From assembly GCA_030652255.1 (NCBI GenBank), contig JAUSAZ010000209.1:1-64000 (forward strand): DNA of 64,000 nucleotides, in the 5' to 3' direction. Below are positions 20,837 to 28,853 of this stretch, piece after piece. The notes beneath the pieces were generated by a model, which ran no database searches, was not told the DNA's origin, and saw only the letters and a program-made list of their open reading frames with translations. The DNA comes from Myxococcales bacterium (GTDB taxonomy: Bacteria; Myxococcota_A; Polyangia; Polyangiales; Ga0077539). The translations under genes were made by a program, and so were the position numbers. Position 1 is the first letter of the stretch. Every line of letters begins with the position of its first letter.

Positions 20837-21226
20837 ATGATCAACCGCCGCTCTGCGGTCGCCCTGCTGGGCGGCTGCCTGTTGTCCGTCGCCTCGGCCT
20901 CCGCGCAGGTGCCGACCCCCCACCAGACCTCCGAGATCGTGGCGGCCGCGCGCGGCGACGAGGCCGCCCTCCGCGCGTGCGTCGACGGCCACCGCGCCGA
21001 GGCCCGCCGTGCGTGGCGGCGGGTGCGCGGCGTGTCCGCCACCCTTCAGCCCGACGGCCACCTCGGCGACATCCGCGTCGACGCGCCGGGCGCGGACGGC
21101 GCCGCCGTCGAAGCGTGCCTCCGGCCCGTGATCCAGCGCTGGCAGCTCCGCCCCCCTGCGGGCGGCGCGCCCGTGCGCCTCGTCTACTCGCGCGCCCAGA
21201 TCCTGCGCGCGGCCCGCTCGGGCTGA
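20837..21226 (+). CDS. Small secreted protein with TonB/AgmX-like C-terminal domain
   Basis: 129 residues. The signal peptide MINRRSAVALLGGCLLSVASASAQ is followed by a single small domain. The pattern GVSATLQPDGHLGDIRVDAP, then EACLRPVIQRWQL and VRLVYSR, resembles the AgmX/PglI and TonB C-terminal fold found in many myxobacterial envelope proteins. No energy-transducer membrane anchor is present, so it is probably a periplasmic adaptor. A GGAGA site precedes the ATG. Confidence 0.75.
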   Translation: MINRRSAVALLGGCLLSVASASAQVPTPHQTSEIVAAARGDEAALRACVDGHRAEARRAWRRVRGVSATLQPDGHLGDIRVDAPGADGAAVEACLRPVIQRWQLRPPAGGAPVRLVYSRAQILRAARSG

Positions 21227-22323
21227 GCCGCGCGGTGGCACCGCCCGGGTCGCTCGCGCCCGATCATCAACCCAGCGTCGGAATGCTCACCGTGCGCGTT
21301 GGCGAGGAGGGGGCTCACCACCTGCGCGAGGCGCTGCGCGTCGCCGAGCACCCGGAGGCGCTCGCCGGCCTCGCACCGGAGCTCGATGGATTTCTCCGCC
21401 ACCAGCGGTCGCACCTCGTCGACGGTGCGGGCGACCACGGCGCCCAGGTCGGTGATCGCGAGGCGCAGCTTCGTTACGCCCGCGGTCAGGTCCGAGGCGT
21501 CGATGAGCTCGCCCAGCAGCGGAGGCCTGGATCATTCCGTGGCGCTCGATGGCCGACAGCCCCTTCGCGCGCTCCTCGGCGGTCACGCCCGATCCCATCG
21601 TCCCGATCGTGCAACTCGCGCCGCTCCTGATCAGGCGATCGAGGAAACACTCCCCCACCGCACGGGTACTCCGCGCCAGCGCTGGAGAGCCCGGCACGGA
21701 TGGTTCATCGGCAGCAAGCTCACGAGCGGCCGGGGCACGGAGGGGAGCGCGCGTGACAGACGAATCACCTCGAAGGGGCGAGCATGATGATGGCGGACGG
21801 CGCTGGGACGGCCACGACGCCATCGCCCACGGGCGCCTCCCATACGACGGCGAGCGCGACGGACCCGGCTCCCGACCGCTCGTCCGGCTCGTCAACTGGC
21901 TGCCGCTCACGAGCCCGATCCTGCGGACGGTGGGCCTCGTCTACGCCACGGTCCGCGCGAGGGCGCTGCCATCGGCGCAACTCCGCGGCGCGCGGGTGCT
22001 CGGGTCGAGGCGGCGGGGTACGCGGGCCGATCGCGCGGAGAGCGCGGCCTCGCGGGGCGGCCTGTCGATGGCGTGCCCCATGCTCCGACCACCGACGGGG
22101 AGCTGAAGCCCTTCGGAGGTGGTGCCCCATGCGGAGTGGCGCCGCTTCGGGCTCGCGTGCTGCAGGGCCGTCCCGCCAACTGATCCCGCGAGGTGCCACG
22201 GGCGTCGCGGGCATCGATCGAGCGCCTGGGCCTCTGCCCGACGACCCTCCTCGCCCTGCTCGCCCAGCGGGGCAGGGGGAGACCGTTCAGAGGGCCACGC
22301 GCTTGGGACAGGCGTACGTGCGG
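21227..22323. other. Degenerate region next to tRNA-Arg
   Basis: About 1.1 kb with no intact gene. It contains the histidine-kinase remnant at 21287-21600. The remainder (21600-22323) has overlapping open frames on both strands, none with a convincing start, ribosome site or recognisable protein. It abuts the 3' end of the tRNA gene, the usual side for island integration. Confidence 0.55.
21287..21600 (-). pseudogene. Histidine kinase remnant (frameshifted, truncated)
   Basis: Read on the minus strand, one frame encodes TAEERAKGLSAIERHGMIQA, the end of a phospho-acceptor (HisKA) helix region. The next frame continues with LLGELIDASDLTAG and GAVVARTVDEVRPLVAEKS, then RVLGDAQRLAQVVSPLLANA, which is the second HisKA helix and the start of an ATPase domain up to its N box. 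The two parts join only by a frameshift near 21525. The sequence stops before the G boxes. No upstream sensor part remains. It is therefore a decayed fragment and should be inactive. Confidence 0.65.
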
Positions 22324-22396
22324 TACCCCCAGTAGGAGTCGAACCTACGACCTTCGGCTTAGGAAGCCGCTGCTCTATCCACTGAGCTATGAGGGC
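22324..22396 (-). tRNA. tRNA-Arg (anticodon CCU)
   Basis: 73-base cloverleaf with a 7-bp acceptor stem (GCCCTCA with TGGGGGT, two G-U pairs), D arm AGCTCAGTGGATAGAGC, anticodon loop TTCCTAA giving CCU, and T arm GTAGGTTCGACTCCTAC. The discriminator base is A. The following bases are CCG, so CCA is not encoded and must be added. It reads AGG, a rare codon in this GC-rich genome. The outer anticodon-stem pair is G-A. Confidence 0.92.
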
Positions 22397-22411
22397 GGGC
22401 GAGGCGGCGAC

Positions 22412-22440
22412 GGTGTCTCACGGGGCCGTGCGGCTGTCAA
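22412..22440 (-). promoter_or_regulatory. Promoter of tRNA-Arg(CCU)
   Basis: On the minus strand TTGACA (22440-22435) is followed after 17 bases by GACACC (22417-22412). The -35 is perfect and the -10 is weak. Transcription would start about 8-10 bases before the tRNA 5' end. Confidence 0.5.
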
Positions 22441-22444
22441 CAAA

Positions 22445-22460
22445 GGCTTGAAAACAAGCC
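22445..22460. terminator. GGCTTG-AAAA-CAAGCC hairpin
   Basis: Perfect 6-bp stem with a 4-base loop, followed on the minus strand by TTTGTTG. It lies just upstream of the tRNA promoter and would insulate it from minus-strand readthrough. Confidence 0.4.
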
Positions 22461-22587
22461 CATTGTGTGGCTGTCGACGTGACGCCCGGGGCGGAGTCGA
22501 CCCCCTGGCAGTTGACCCCTTCGCGCCCGGCCACAGGTATTCCCTGTGCCCTACCGTGTGCCGCCTTCCACGTCACCCCGGTCCAGC

Positions 22588-22974
22588 ATGGCGACCTCGC
22601 GGACGGCGCTATGGGTCGTGGTGGCAGTGCTGGTGACGGGGGTCGCTGGGGGAGTGGGTCGCAAGAGCTTGAACGAGGCGCCCCTGCCGGCCAACGCGAT
22701 GCGGAAGATCGAGCCCCTGGTGGGCGTGTATTGCTCCGACGCCCACCACAGCGCCTACTTTCATGGACGCGGCTGTGGGTCCTTCGAGCTCTCCACCTCT
22801 GGAGACCGCTTCGAACCTGCGAGCGAAGTCCGGAGGGCCAACCCCGAGGCCTTCTCCCGTGTCGAGCTGGGCTGCTTCGAGATTCGATACCTCGGATATG
22901 TGAGCCCCGAGGATGGTGGGGATACACACCGCGCGGCCCTCATCGAGGGATCGACGCGGTGCGCCTTCCCGTGA
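22588..22974 (+). CDS. Small exported or membrane-anchored hypothetical protein
   Basis: 128 residues. The N-terminus MATSRTALWVVVAVLVTGVAGGVG is a signal anchor or signal peptide. The rest is a small domain with four cysteines (VYCSDAHH, GRGCGS, ELGCFEI, STRCAFP), probably two disulfides in the periplasm. I do not recognise a family. There is no clear Shine-Dalgarno. It stands alone between the tRNA and the diiron cassette. Confidence 0.5.
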   Translation: MATSRTALWVVVAVLVTGVAGGVGRKSLNEAPLPANAMRKIEPLVGVYCSDAHHSAYFHGRGCGSFELSTSGDRFEPASEVRRANPEAFSRVELGCFEIRYLGYVSPEDGGDTHRAALIEGSTRCAFP

Positions 22975-23432
22975 GAGCCCATCGGCGGGCGCGACGGACC
23001 TTCAATGATGAACGCAGAGGGGAGCGGAGGTGCCCCGCGGGGCGCCCTGGCTGCCTACCCGTTGGAAGCCGCCGGGGTGGCGCACTGTGCGGTCGTGCTC
23101 GGCACTTCGTTGGCTCCCCGGACCGCGCCGAGGAGAGACAGCGAGACGGCGACCAGACCCAGAACCAGCCGAACCGTGTGAACCGACCTGCTACGACGCA
23201 TGACCGACCTCCGTGCGAGCACCTGTCCACCAACGCTTCAACAAGCGGGCCATTCCCAGGGATCTTCATCGAGGCCGGGGGGTTGCGCAGAAGCGCCGGG
23301 GAATCTTGCGGGAGCGACGCGCGTGCGGGATCGCCACCCCTGACGCCGGTGTCGCACCGTGAACCACGGCGTACACACCGGGCCGTGTCTCACGGTGGAC
23401 GCCACCGGTGGCGCATTTCGCACGGTGGGGCG
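22975..23432. other. Convergent intergenic region, 458 bases
   Basis: Between the small exported-protein gene and the diiron-protein gene, which converge here. Only the inverted repeats at 23355-23427 stand out. No gene is supported. Confidence 0.5.
23355..23427. terminator. Nested inverted repeats, probable bidirectional terminator
   Basis: CACCGTGA (23355-23362) pairs with TCACGGTG (23390-23397), and CACGGTG recurs at 23421-23427. Between them CGCCACCGGTGGCG (23400-23413) is a perfect palindrome. The cluster starts six bases past the stop of the diiron-protein gene. Confidence 0.4.
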
Positions 23433-24611
23433 TCAGTGCAGGTCGGCCAGTAGCTGCTCACCTGTGAGCTGATCAGCCGAGCGGCCGTGGTAGTAGCGCA
23501 TGAGCCCGGCGCGCTCGTAGTGGGGGACGATGCGCGGGGACATCAGCCCGATCTCCCGGAGGTTGGGGATGAGCCGCACGAACATCACGTGCCGGAAGTC
23601 CATCATCCCGGGCGACGTGCTCACCAGCTCGCGCCACTGGGCCCGGGTGAGCCGGTGCGCGAACCACTCGTCGTACACCTCGAAGGCCATGAAGCGGTTG
23701 CGCATCAGCAGCGCCACCTCGTAGGCCCAGTCCTCCCGCTCGCTGCGCTCCCGCTCGGTGAGGTGGTCGCGAAACTGCTCGCGCAGCGCCACCACCCCGT
23801 AGTGGACGTGCCGCGCCTCGTCCTGGATCACGTTGCGAAGCAGCTCCTTCAGGAGCGGCTCCTTCGTCTGCTTGTAGATCACCCCGAAGGCCCCCAGCGC
23901 CAGGCCCTCCACCATGATCTGCATCCCCAGGAACTTCATGTCCCAGCGGCCGTCGGTCATCAACGAGTCAATGACCACATAGAGGTTGTCGTTGATCTGA
24001 TAGAGCTTGTTGAGCTTGGTGTCGATGTAGCGATGAAACACCTCGACGTGGCGGCCCTCGTCCATCACCTGCGTGCTGCCGTACATCTTCCCATCGAAGA
24101 ACTGCACCGCCTCGGTGACCTGCGCCGCCGCGAAGAGGGCGCCCTGCTCGCCGTGCAGAAACTGGCTGAGCATCCAGGCCGTGAGGGAGTAGCGCAGCCT
24201 GAGCTCCTCCCGCGCGTCGAGGCGCACCCCGAAGGAGGCGAGCTTCGCCGTGTCGATGAAGTCCGCCGGGATCAGCGGCACCTCCGGGTTGAAGGGGTCG
24301 ACGTCGGTGTGCCAGGGCAGCGAGTCGCCGTTCCACTGGCCCTCCTTCGCGCGGCGGTAGAGGCTCGCCATCTCGGCGTTGTCATGCGGGTAGCGCCAGT
24401 CGAAGTGGGCCTGGTGCGCGGCCGGCATCTGCGTCGGAACGCCCTGCTTGCCCCGCTGTAACAGCAGCCCCCGCACGCCCGCCGGGCCGATGGCCGCGAG
24501 CACCTTCGGGTCGCGCATCTCGCCGAAGATCTCTGCGGCCTCGAACCACTGCGCCACCTGGTTGCGCATACGACCCGGGAGGAGGTTCACCAGTCTTTCG
24601 TTGAACATCAT
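23433..24611 (-). CDS. Ferritin-like diiron oxygenase
   Basis: 392 residues, helical and soluble. The metal ligands of a four-helix diiron bundle are visible: TEAVQFF then DEGRHVEVF (first E and ExxH), later MVEGLALGAF and QDEARHVHYG (second E and ExxH). The family includes ribonucleotide-reductase-R2-like and AurF-like oxygenases, which activate O2 to oxidise amines, fatty acyl groups or C-H bonds. The ATG is preceded by GGAGGG at 7 bases. The MerR regulator and the iron-sulfur reductase lie immediately upstream in the same direction, so electrons for catalysis probably come from that reductase. The substrate cannot be read from sequence. Confidence 0.82.
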   Translation of the reverse strand: MMFNERLVNLLPGRMRNQVAQWFEAAEIFGEMRDPKVLAAIGPAGVRGLLLQRGKQGVPTQMPAAHQAHFDWRYPHDNAEMASLYRRAKEGQWNGDSLPWHTDVDPFNPEVPLIPADFIDTAKLASFGVRLDAREELRLRYSLTAWMLSQFLHGEQGALFAAAQVTEAVQFFDGKMYGSTQVMDEGRHVEVFHRYIDTKLNKLYQINDNLYVVIDSLMTDGRWDMKFLGMQIMVEGLALGAFGVIYKQTKEPLLKELLRNVIQDEARHVHYGVVALREQFRDHLTERERSEREDWAYEVALLMRNRFMAFEVYDEWFAHRLTRAQWRELVSTSPGMMDFRHVMFVRLIPNLREIGLMSPRIVPHYERAGLMRYYHGRSADQLTGEQLLADLH

Positions 24612-24632
24612 CGCTCGACCCTCCAATGCACT

Positions 24633-25373
24633 TCAGCCCATCGCCGCGAAGAAGTTTCTCGCCTTCGCGAGGTGCAGCCGCGACAGCAGCATTCCCACCA
24701 TCGGCAGCCCCTGCTCCAGCATCCGCGCCGCGTCGTCGGCGGGCATCTGCGACACCCGCTCGGCCATCAGCCGCGCCTGCCGGTCGAAGAGCGCCGTGAT
24801 CGCCTCGTCGTAGATCGCCAGGTCGGCCGGAGAGAACCCGCGCTCCCGGGTGAAGCCCACCGCCTGGAGCTCACCCCACAGCTCGATGAGCCACGCGTCG
24901 TCGCGCGCGATGAGGTGCCGGCCGCCCTCCTCGGAGATGGCGAAGAGTCCCAGCTCGGCGATCTCGTCGGCGTCCTGTCGGGTCACGCCCGCGCGACGGC
25001 AGAGCTCGTCGACCGCCACCGTGTCGGGACGGTCGCCCGAGGGCACCACGCTGCGCCCGCGAAGCCGCGACTTCACCTCTCCCAGGAGCATCCGCTGCGA
25101 CGGGGAGAACACCTCGTCCCGCTGCTCGAGCATCGCCCGGATGGCCTTCAAGGGCAGGAAGCGCTCGTGCTGGAGCTGCCGCACCAGCCGGATGCGCTCG
25201 ACGTGCGACTCGCTGTACCAGCCCATGTTGCGGCTGGTCTTGTAGCCTTCGGGCACCAGTCCCTGCTGGATGTAGAAATGCACCACCTGCCGCGGGACGC
25301 CGGTCTTCTCGCAGAGGTCCTTCATCCGATACGGGAACTTCTCCCGATCGACCCCGTCGCCGTCGGCGCTCAT
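24633..25373 (-). CDS. MerR-family regulator
   Basis: 246 residues, longer than classic MerR. Residues 9-80 are the MerR winged helix (YRMKDLCEKTGVPRQVVHFYIQQGLVPEG, then NMGWYSESHVERIRLVRQLQ). The C-terminal 130 residues are helical (DEIAELGLFAISEEGG, IYDEAITALFDRQARL) and probably sense an effector. No cysteine pattern for metal sensing is seen. Its ATG overlaps the TGA of the reductase gene (ATGA), and it ends 21 bases before the diiron-protein gene, so all three are one operon. It likely regulates that operon. Confidence 0.85.
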   Translation of the reverse strand: MSADGDGVDREKFPYRMKDLCEKTGVPRQVVHFYIQQGLVPEGYKTSRNMGWYSESHVERIRLVRQLQHERFLPLKAIRAMLEQRDEVFSPSQRMLLGEVKSRLRGRSVVPSGDRPDTVAVDELCRRAGVTRQDADEIAELGLFAISEEGGRHLIARDDAWLIELWGELQAVGFTRERGFSPADLAIYDEAITALFDRQARLMAERVSQMPADDAARMLEQGLPMVGMLLSRLHLAKARNFFAAMG

Positions 25374-26572
25374 GAGGGGTCGGCCTCCAGCACGCACGCC
25401 CGCGTCGCCCGCCCGATGCACGTCAACACATAGCCCTGCGCCCGCTCGTCCGCCGACAGGCAGTTGGGTTCTTCCATGGTCATCGCGCCCTCCCGGAGCT
25501 TCATCCGACACGCCCCGCAGCCGCCCATCGTGCATGAAAAGGCCATCGGCGCACCCTGGCGCAGCGCCGACTCCAGCACCGTCTCGTGCGCCCGGTTGAC
25601 CACCGCGTAGCTTCGCCCGCCCACCGTCGCCGTCACCGCCACGTCTCCCCCCGGCTGCTCGGCGGCCGTGTGCACCGGCGACGAGAAGCGCTCCTCGCGG
25701 ATGTTCCCCGCCTCGACCGCCCGCCCGAGGAGGCACCCGCGCACGGCGTCCATCATCGCCCCCGGGCCGCAAACGAAGTACTCCGCGGGGCCTTCCATGG
25801 ACAGGGCGTCGAGCTCGCGGGCCGTGGTCTCCGCGTCGAGCATCCCCACGCCGCCGCCCCACTCCGCGGGCGGGTGACTCAACACATGCCGCAGCACGAA
25901 GCGCCCCGGGTGCCGATCGGCCAGGGCCGCGAGCTCGTCGCAAAAGAGGATGTCGCCGGTCGATCGATTGCCCACCAGGAAGACCACCCGGGTGTCGGGG
26001 AGCCGCGCGAGGGCGTCGTAGGCAATGGCCAGCAGCGGTGTTGCCCCGGAGCCGCCACCGATCAGCACCAGCGTCGCCGGAGCGCCCTCCACCACGAAGC
26101 TGCCCGACGGGCCAAACACATCGATGACGTCGCCCGCCCCGGCGCGCTCATTGAGGTGCTGGCTCACCCGGCCGCCCGCCACGCGCTTGATGGTCACCCG
26201 AACCGATCCCGGGGGACTGGCCTCGGACATCGGGAGCGAGGCGGAGTACGCCCGGCGGAGCACCTCGCCGTTGAGCCGAAGCGCCAGCGTGAAGAACTGC
26301 CCCGGGCGATACACGATGGCCTCGCCCCGCAGGTCGACCAGCGTGAGCGAGACCGCGTCGGGGGTCTCCCGGGTGACCGCCGCCACCCGCAGCGACCGCG
26401 CGCCGGGGAGGGGGCTGGGCCCTGGAGCCTCGGCGCGGGAGCTGGTCCCGGTGGACCAGTACGGCGGAGGAGGCCGACCCGCCAGGCCGTCGAGCACCAT
26501 CCGCGCGTCGCGCCGCCACCGGGCAGGCACGAGGCCCTTCGCGCGCTCGATCCAGGGAGTCCGCTTCACCAT
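25370..26572 (-). CDS. FAD/2Fe-2S oxidoreductase (PaaE/HmpX-like)
   Basis: 400 residues. Middle part: ferredoxin-NADP reductase fold with the flavin motif RRAYSAS, the nicotinamide loop LIGGGSGATPLLAI and the C-terminal CGPGAMMDAV. C-terminal part: plant-type 2Fe-2S ferredoxin with SCTMGGCGACRMKL and a distant LTC (Cys-x4-Cys-x2-Cys...Cys). The N-terminal 75 residues are a basic, Pro-rich extension. It transfers electrons from NAD(P)H through FAD and the cluster, most simply to the diiron oxygenase encoded downstream. The ATG is preceded by GGAGGTGG. Confidence 0.9.
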   Translation of the reverse strand: MVKRTPWIERAKGLVPARWRRDARMVLDGLAGRPPPPYWSTGTSSRAEAPGPSPLPGARSLRVAAVTRETPDAVSLTLVDLRGEAIVYRPGQFFTLALRLNGEVLRRAYSASLPMSEASPPGSVRVTIKRVAGGRVSQHLNERAGAGDVIDVFGPSGSFVVEGAPATLVLIGGGSGATPLLAIAYDALARLPDTRVVFLVGNRSTGDILFCDELAALADRHPGRFVLRHVLSHPPAEWGGGVGMLDAETTARELDALSMEGPAEYFVCGPGAMMDAVRGCLLGRAVEAGNIREERFSSPVHTAAEQPGGDVAVTATVGGRSYAVVNRAHETVLESALRQGAPMAFSCTMGGCGACRMKLREGAMTMEEPNCLSADERAQGYVLTCIGRATRACVLEADPS

Positions 26573-26639
26573 CGCCGCCACCTCCGAGCCTGTCCATCCA
26601 CCAGACAGGGCAGTCTCTAGCGGCCCGAACCGTTGAGCG

Positions 26640-26661
26640 TCAAGTGGCACTTGTCACTTGA
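26640..26661. promoter_or_regulatory. Inverted-repeat operator candidate of the diiron operon
   Basis: TCAAGTG (26640-26646) and CACTTGA (26655-26661) form a 7-bp inverted repeat. A second CACTTG half-site lies between them, so CAAGTG/CACTTG occurs three times in 22 bases. It is about 70 bases upstream of the reductase start, the first gene of the operon, where the MerR protein would be expected to bind. Confidence 0.5.
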
Positions 26662-26727
26662 TGCGCTCGCGCAACTACACCGCGGCCGCGGAGGGCGCGG
26701 GCGGTGTCCGAGGGGGGATCTACCCGG

Positions 26728-27591
26728 TCAGGTAAGGTCGGCGGTGAGGACGCGGTCGTGGCGGGCGTAGTCGAGGGTCACGCCCACGGTGGGGAAGCCC
26801 GCGGCCTCGGCGAGCGAGCGCGCCACCGGGCCCTGGTCGTGCCCGAGCTCGACGACGAGCGAGCCGCCGGGGAGCAGGTGGGATGGAGCTCCCGCCACGA
26901 GCGCGCGGAGGATGAGGGTGCCGTCGTCGCCGCCGTCGAGCGCGAGCCGGGGCTCGAAGCGGGCGACGTCGGGCATGAGCGCGTCGCACTCGGCGCTCGG
27001 GATGTACGGCGGGTTGCTCACCACGAGGTCGTAGCGCGCGTCGCCGACGGGCTTGTAGAGGCTGCCGTGGTGGAGCGTCACCCGCGCCCCGACGCCGTGC
27101 GCCGCGACGTTCTCCCGGGCCAGGGAGAGGGCGGCCTCGCTCAGGTCGACGGCGTCGACGGTCGCCGAGGGCAGCTCCAGGGCGAGGGTGATGGCGATGG
27201 CGCCGGTGCCGGTGCCCAGGTCGAGCACCCGCAGGGGAAGGTCACCGCGGGCCTTGAGGCGCGCGAGGGCGGCCTCCACCACGAGCTCGGTCTCGGGCCG
27301 CGGCACCAGCGCGCGCGGGTCGACGGCGAAGCGGCGGTTGTAGAAGTCCCGGTGCCCGAGGATGTACGCGACGGGCTCGCGCTTGCGGCGGCGCTCGACC
27401 AGCCCGCGGATCTTCGCGAGCTCGGCCTCGTCGAGGGGCTGCTCGATGCGGAGGTAGAGGTCGATGCGGCGCAGCCCGAGGGCGTGGGCGACCAGCAGCT
27501 CGGCGTCGAGGCGCGCGCCCTCGATGCCTCGGCCCGCGAGGTCACGGGCGGTCCAGGTCGAGACGCGGCCGATGGTCCATGGCTCGTTCAC
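26728..27591 (-). CDS. prmC: Peptide chain release factor N5-glutamine methyltransferase
   Basis: 287 residues, the normal PrmC length. The N-terminal helical domain (DLAGRGIEGARLDAELLVAHALG) is followed by a Rossmann methyltransferase with VLDLGTGTGAIAI and the catalytic NPPY (in LVVSNPPYIPS) that holds the glutamine amide. It methylates the GGQ loop of RF1/RF2. No prfA is adjacent here. I chose the GTG at 27591, with GGAGGGCGG upstream; a TTG at 27639 is the alternative. Confidence 0.93.
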   Translation of the reverse strand: MNEPWTIGRVSTWTARDLAGRGIEGARLDAELLVAHALGLRRIDLYLRIEQPLDEAELAKIRGLVERRRKREPVAYILGHRDFYNRRFAVDPRALVPRPETELVVEAALARLKARGDLPLRVLDLGTGTGAIAITLALELPSATVDAVDLSEAALSLARENVAAHGVGARVTLHHGSLYKPVGDARYDLVVSNPPYIPSAECDALMPDVARFEPRLALDGGDDGTLILRALVAGAPSHLLPGGSLVVELGHDQGPVARSLAEAAGFPTVGVTLDYARHDRVLTADLT

Positions 27592-27756
27592 GGCGATATT
27601 TCCGCCCTCCCTCTGAGCGATGGAGCGTCGGGCCGTCAACTGCCCCCCGAGGATTCCCTTCCGTTCCCCCGGGAGGCTCTTCTATGATCCCGCCAACGTC
27701 TGCCCGGCGACCCCGTCGATCGCCCTTACGTCCGTTCCCCCCCAATGGAGTCACGC

Positions 27757-28827
27757 ATGCGCTCGTCACCGCTCCGTCTCGGCCTCGGTCTCGCGTTCGG
27801 CCTCGGCCTCGCGTCGAGCCTCGCCTCCGCCCAGACCGCCAACCTCGGCGCCGCCCACGTGCTCGGGATGCGAGCGCCCGATGGTGACGACGACATCGCC
27901 GCGGCCTTCAGCGCGCAGCTCCGCCTCGCCGCCCGCGGCGCCGGCTACGAGGTGCCCGACAACTCCCCGGCCATGGAGCAGGAGATGGCCGTGACGGGCT
28001 GCTCGTCCACGGGCCCCGACTGCCTCCACATGGTGGCCGAAGACATCCACGCCACCAAGCTCATCTACGGCGCCGTCACCCGCATCGGCCGCGGCCGCAA
28101 CGCGTCCCTCAACGTCGAGATCAGCCTCTGGGACGAGGCCTCGCGCCGCGAGGTGCACCGCGTCTCCCGCGTGCTCACCCGCGCCCAGGCCACCAGCGCC
28201 AACGACCTCCGCGAGGCCGCCGTGCGCGCCCTCACCGAGATCGCGCAGAACGACCGGCCCGCCCCCGCCAACCCCGCCAACCCCGCGGTCACCCCGGGGC
28301 CCTCCTTCCCGGCGCTCCAGGTGCAGCAGGTCGTCATCGAGCGCCCGCCGCCCCCGCGCACCCCGGTGCTCCGCTACATCGGCTTCGGCGCCCTCGGCCT
28401 CGGCGGCGCGGTCGCCATCGTCGGCGTCGTGCAGGCCATCATCTCGTCGGGCCAGGCCAGCAGCGCCACCGAGTCGACCCCGCTCTCCGCCGAGCCCTAC
28501 GGCTCGTGGGCGCGCTTCCAGGCCAACGAAAACTACGCCCGCACCCGCTCGGCCAGCGAGGTGTGCGACCTCGCCGAGCAGCGCTCCGGCCCCGACGCGG
28601 CCCAGGTGCGCGACCTCTGCACGTCCAACAGCACCTCCCGCACCCTGGCCCTCGGCCTCGGCATCGGCGGCGCCGTGCTCGCCGCGGTGGGCGCCGTGCT
28701 GGTGGTCATTGACCGTCCGCGCGCCGAGACCCCGCCGACGCCGCAGCCGCTCCCGGCCAGCGCCCGCATCAACGTCACGCCGGTGCTGGGCGCCACCAAC
28801 GGCATGTCGCTGACCTACACGTTCTAG
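27757..28827 (+). CDS. Secreted/membrane protein of unknown function
   Basis: 356 residues. Signal peptide (LGLGLAFGLGLASSLASAQ), then a small alpha/beta domain of about 140 residues (LAARGAGYEVPDNSPAMEQE, ATKLIYGAVTRIGRGRNASLNVEI), similar to the ligand-binding-like domains of myxobacterial envelope proteins. A Pro-rich linker and two hydrophobic helices (YIGFGALGLGGAVAIVGVVQ and LALGLGIGGAVLAAVGAVLV) follow. A GGAG 6 bases before the second ATG decides the start over 27745. The architecture recalls the TPR protein at 30023. Confidence 0.7.
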   Translation: MRSSPLRLGLGLAFGLGLASSLASAQTANLGAAHVLGMRAPDGDDDIAAAFSAQLRLAARGAGYEVPDNSPAMEQEMAVTGCSSTGPDCLHMVAEDIHATKLIYGAVTRIGRGRNASLNVEISLWDEASRREVHRVSRVLTRAQATSANDLREAAVRALTEIAQNDRPAPANPANPAVTPGPSFPALQVQQVVIERPPPPRTPVLRYIGFGALGLGGAVAIVGVVQAIISSGQASSATESTPLSAEPYGSWARFQANENYARTRSASEVCDLAEQRSGPDAAQVRDLCTSNSTSRTLALGLGIGGAVLAAVGAVLVVIDRPRAETPPTPQPLPASARINVTPVLGATNGMSLTYTF

Positions 28828-28853
28828 TCGACGCTCCCTTCGCTACCACTCCC

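Noticed and set aside
21600..22323. Open frames on both strands between the kinase remnant and tRNA
   Set aside because: No start/ribosome site, no recognisable segment; overlapping frames on every strand look random.
23355..23427. Attachment site of a mobile element
   Set aside because: Inverted rather than direct repeats, and no integrase; a terminator is simpler.
26645..26665. TGGCAC followed by TTG, sigma-54-like
   Set aside because: Spacing between TGGCAC and TTG is not 5 bases, and the direction does not fit a downstream gene.
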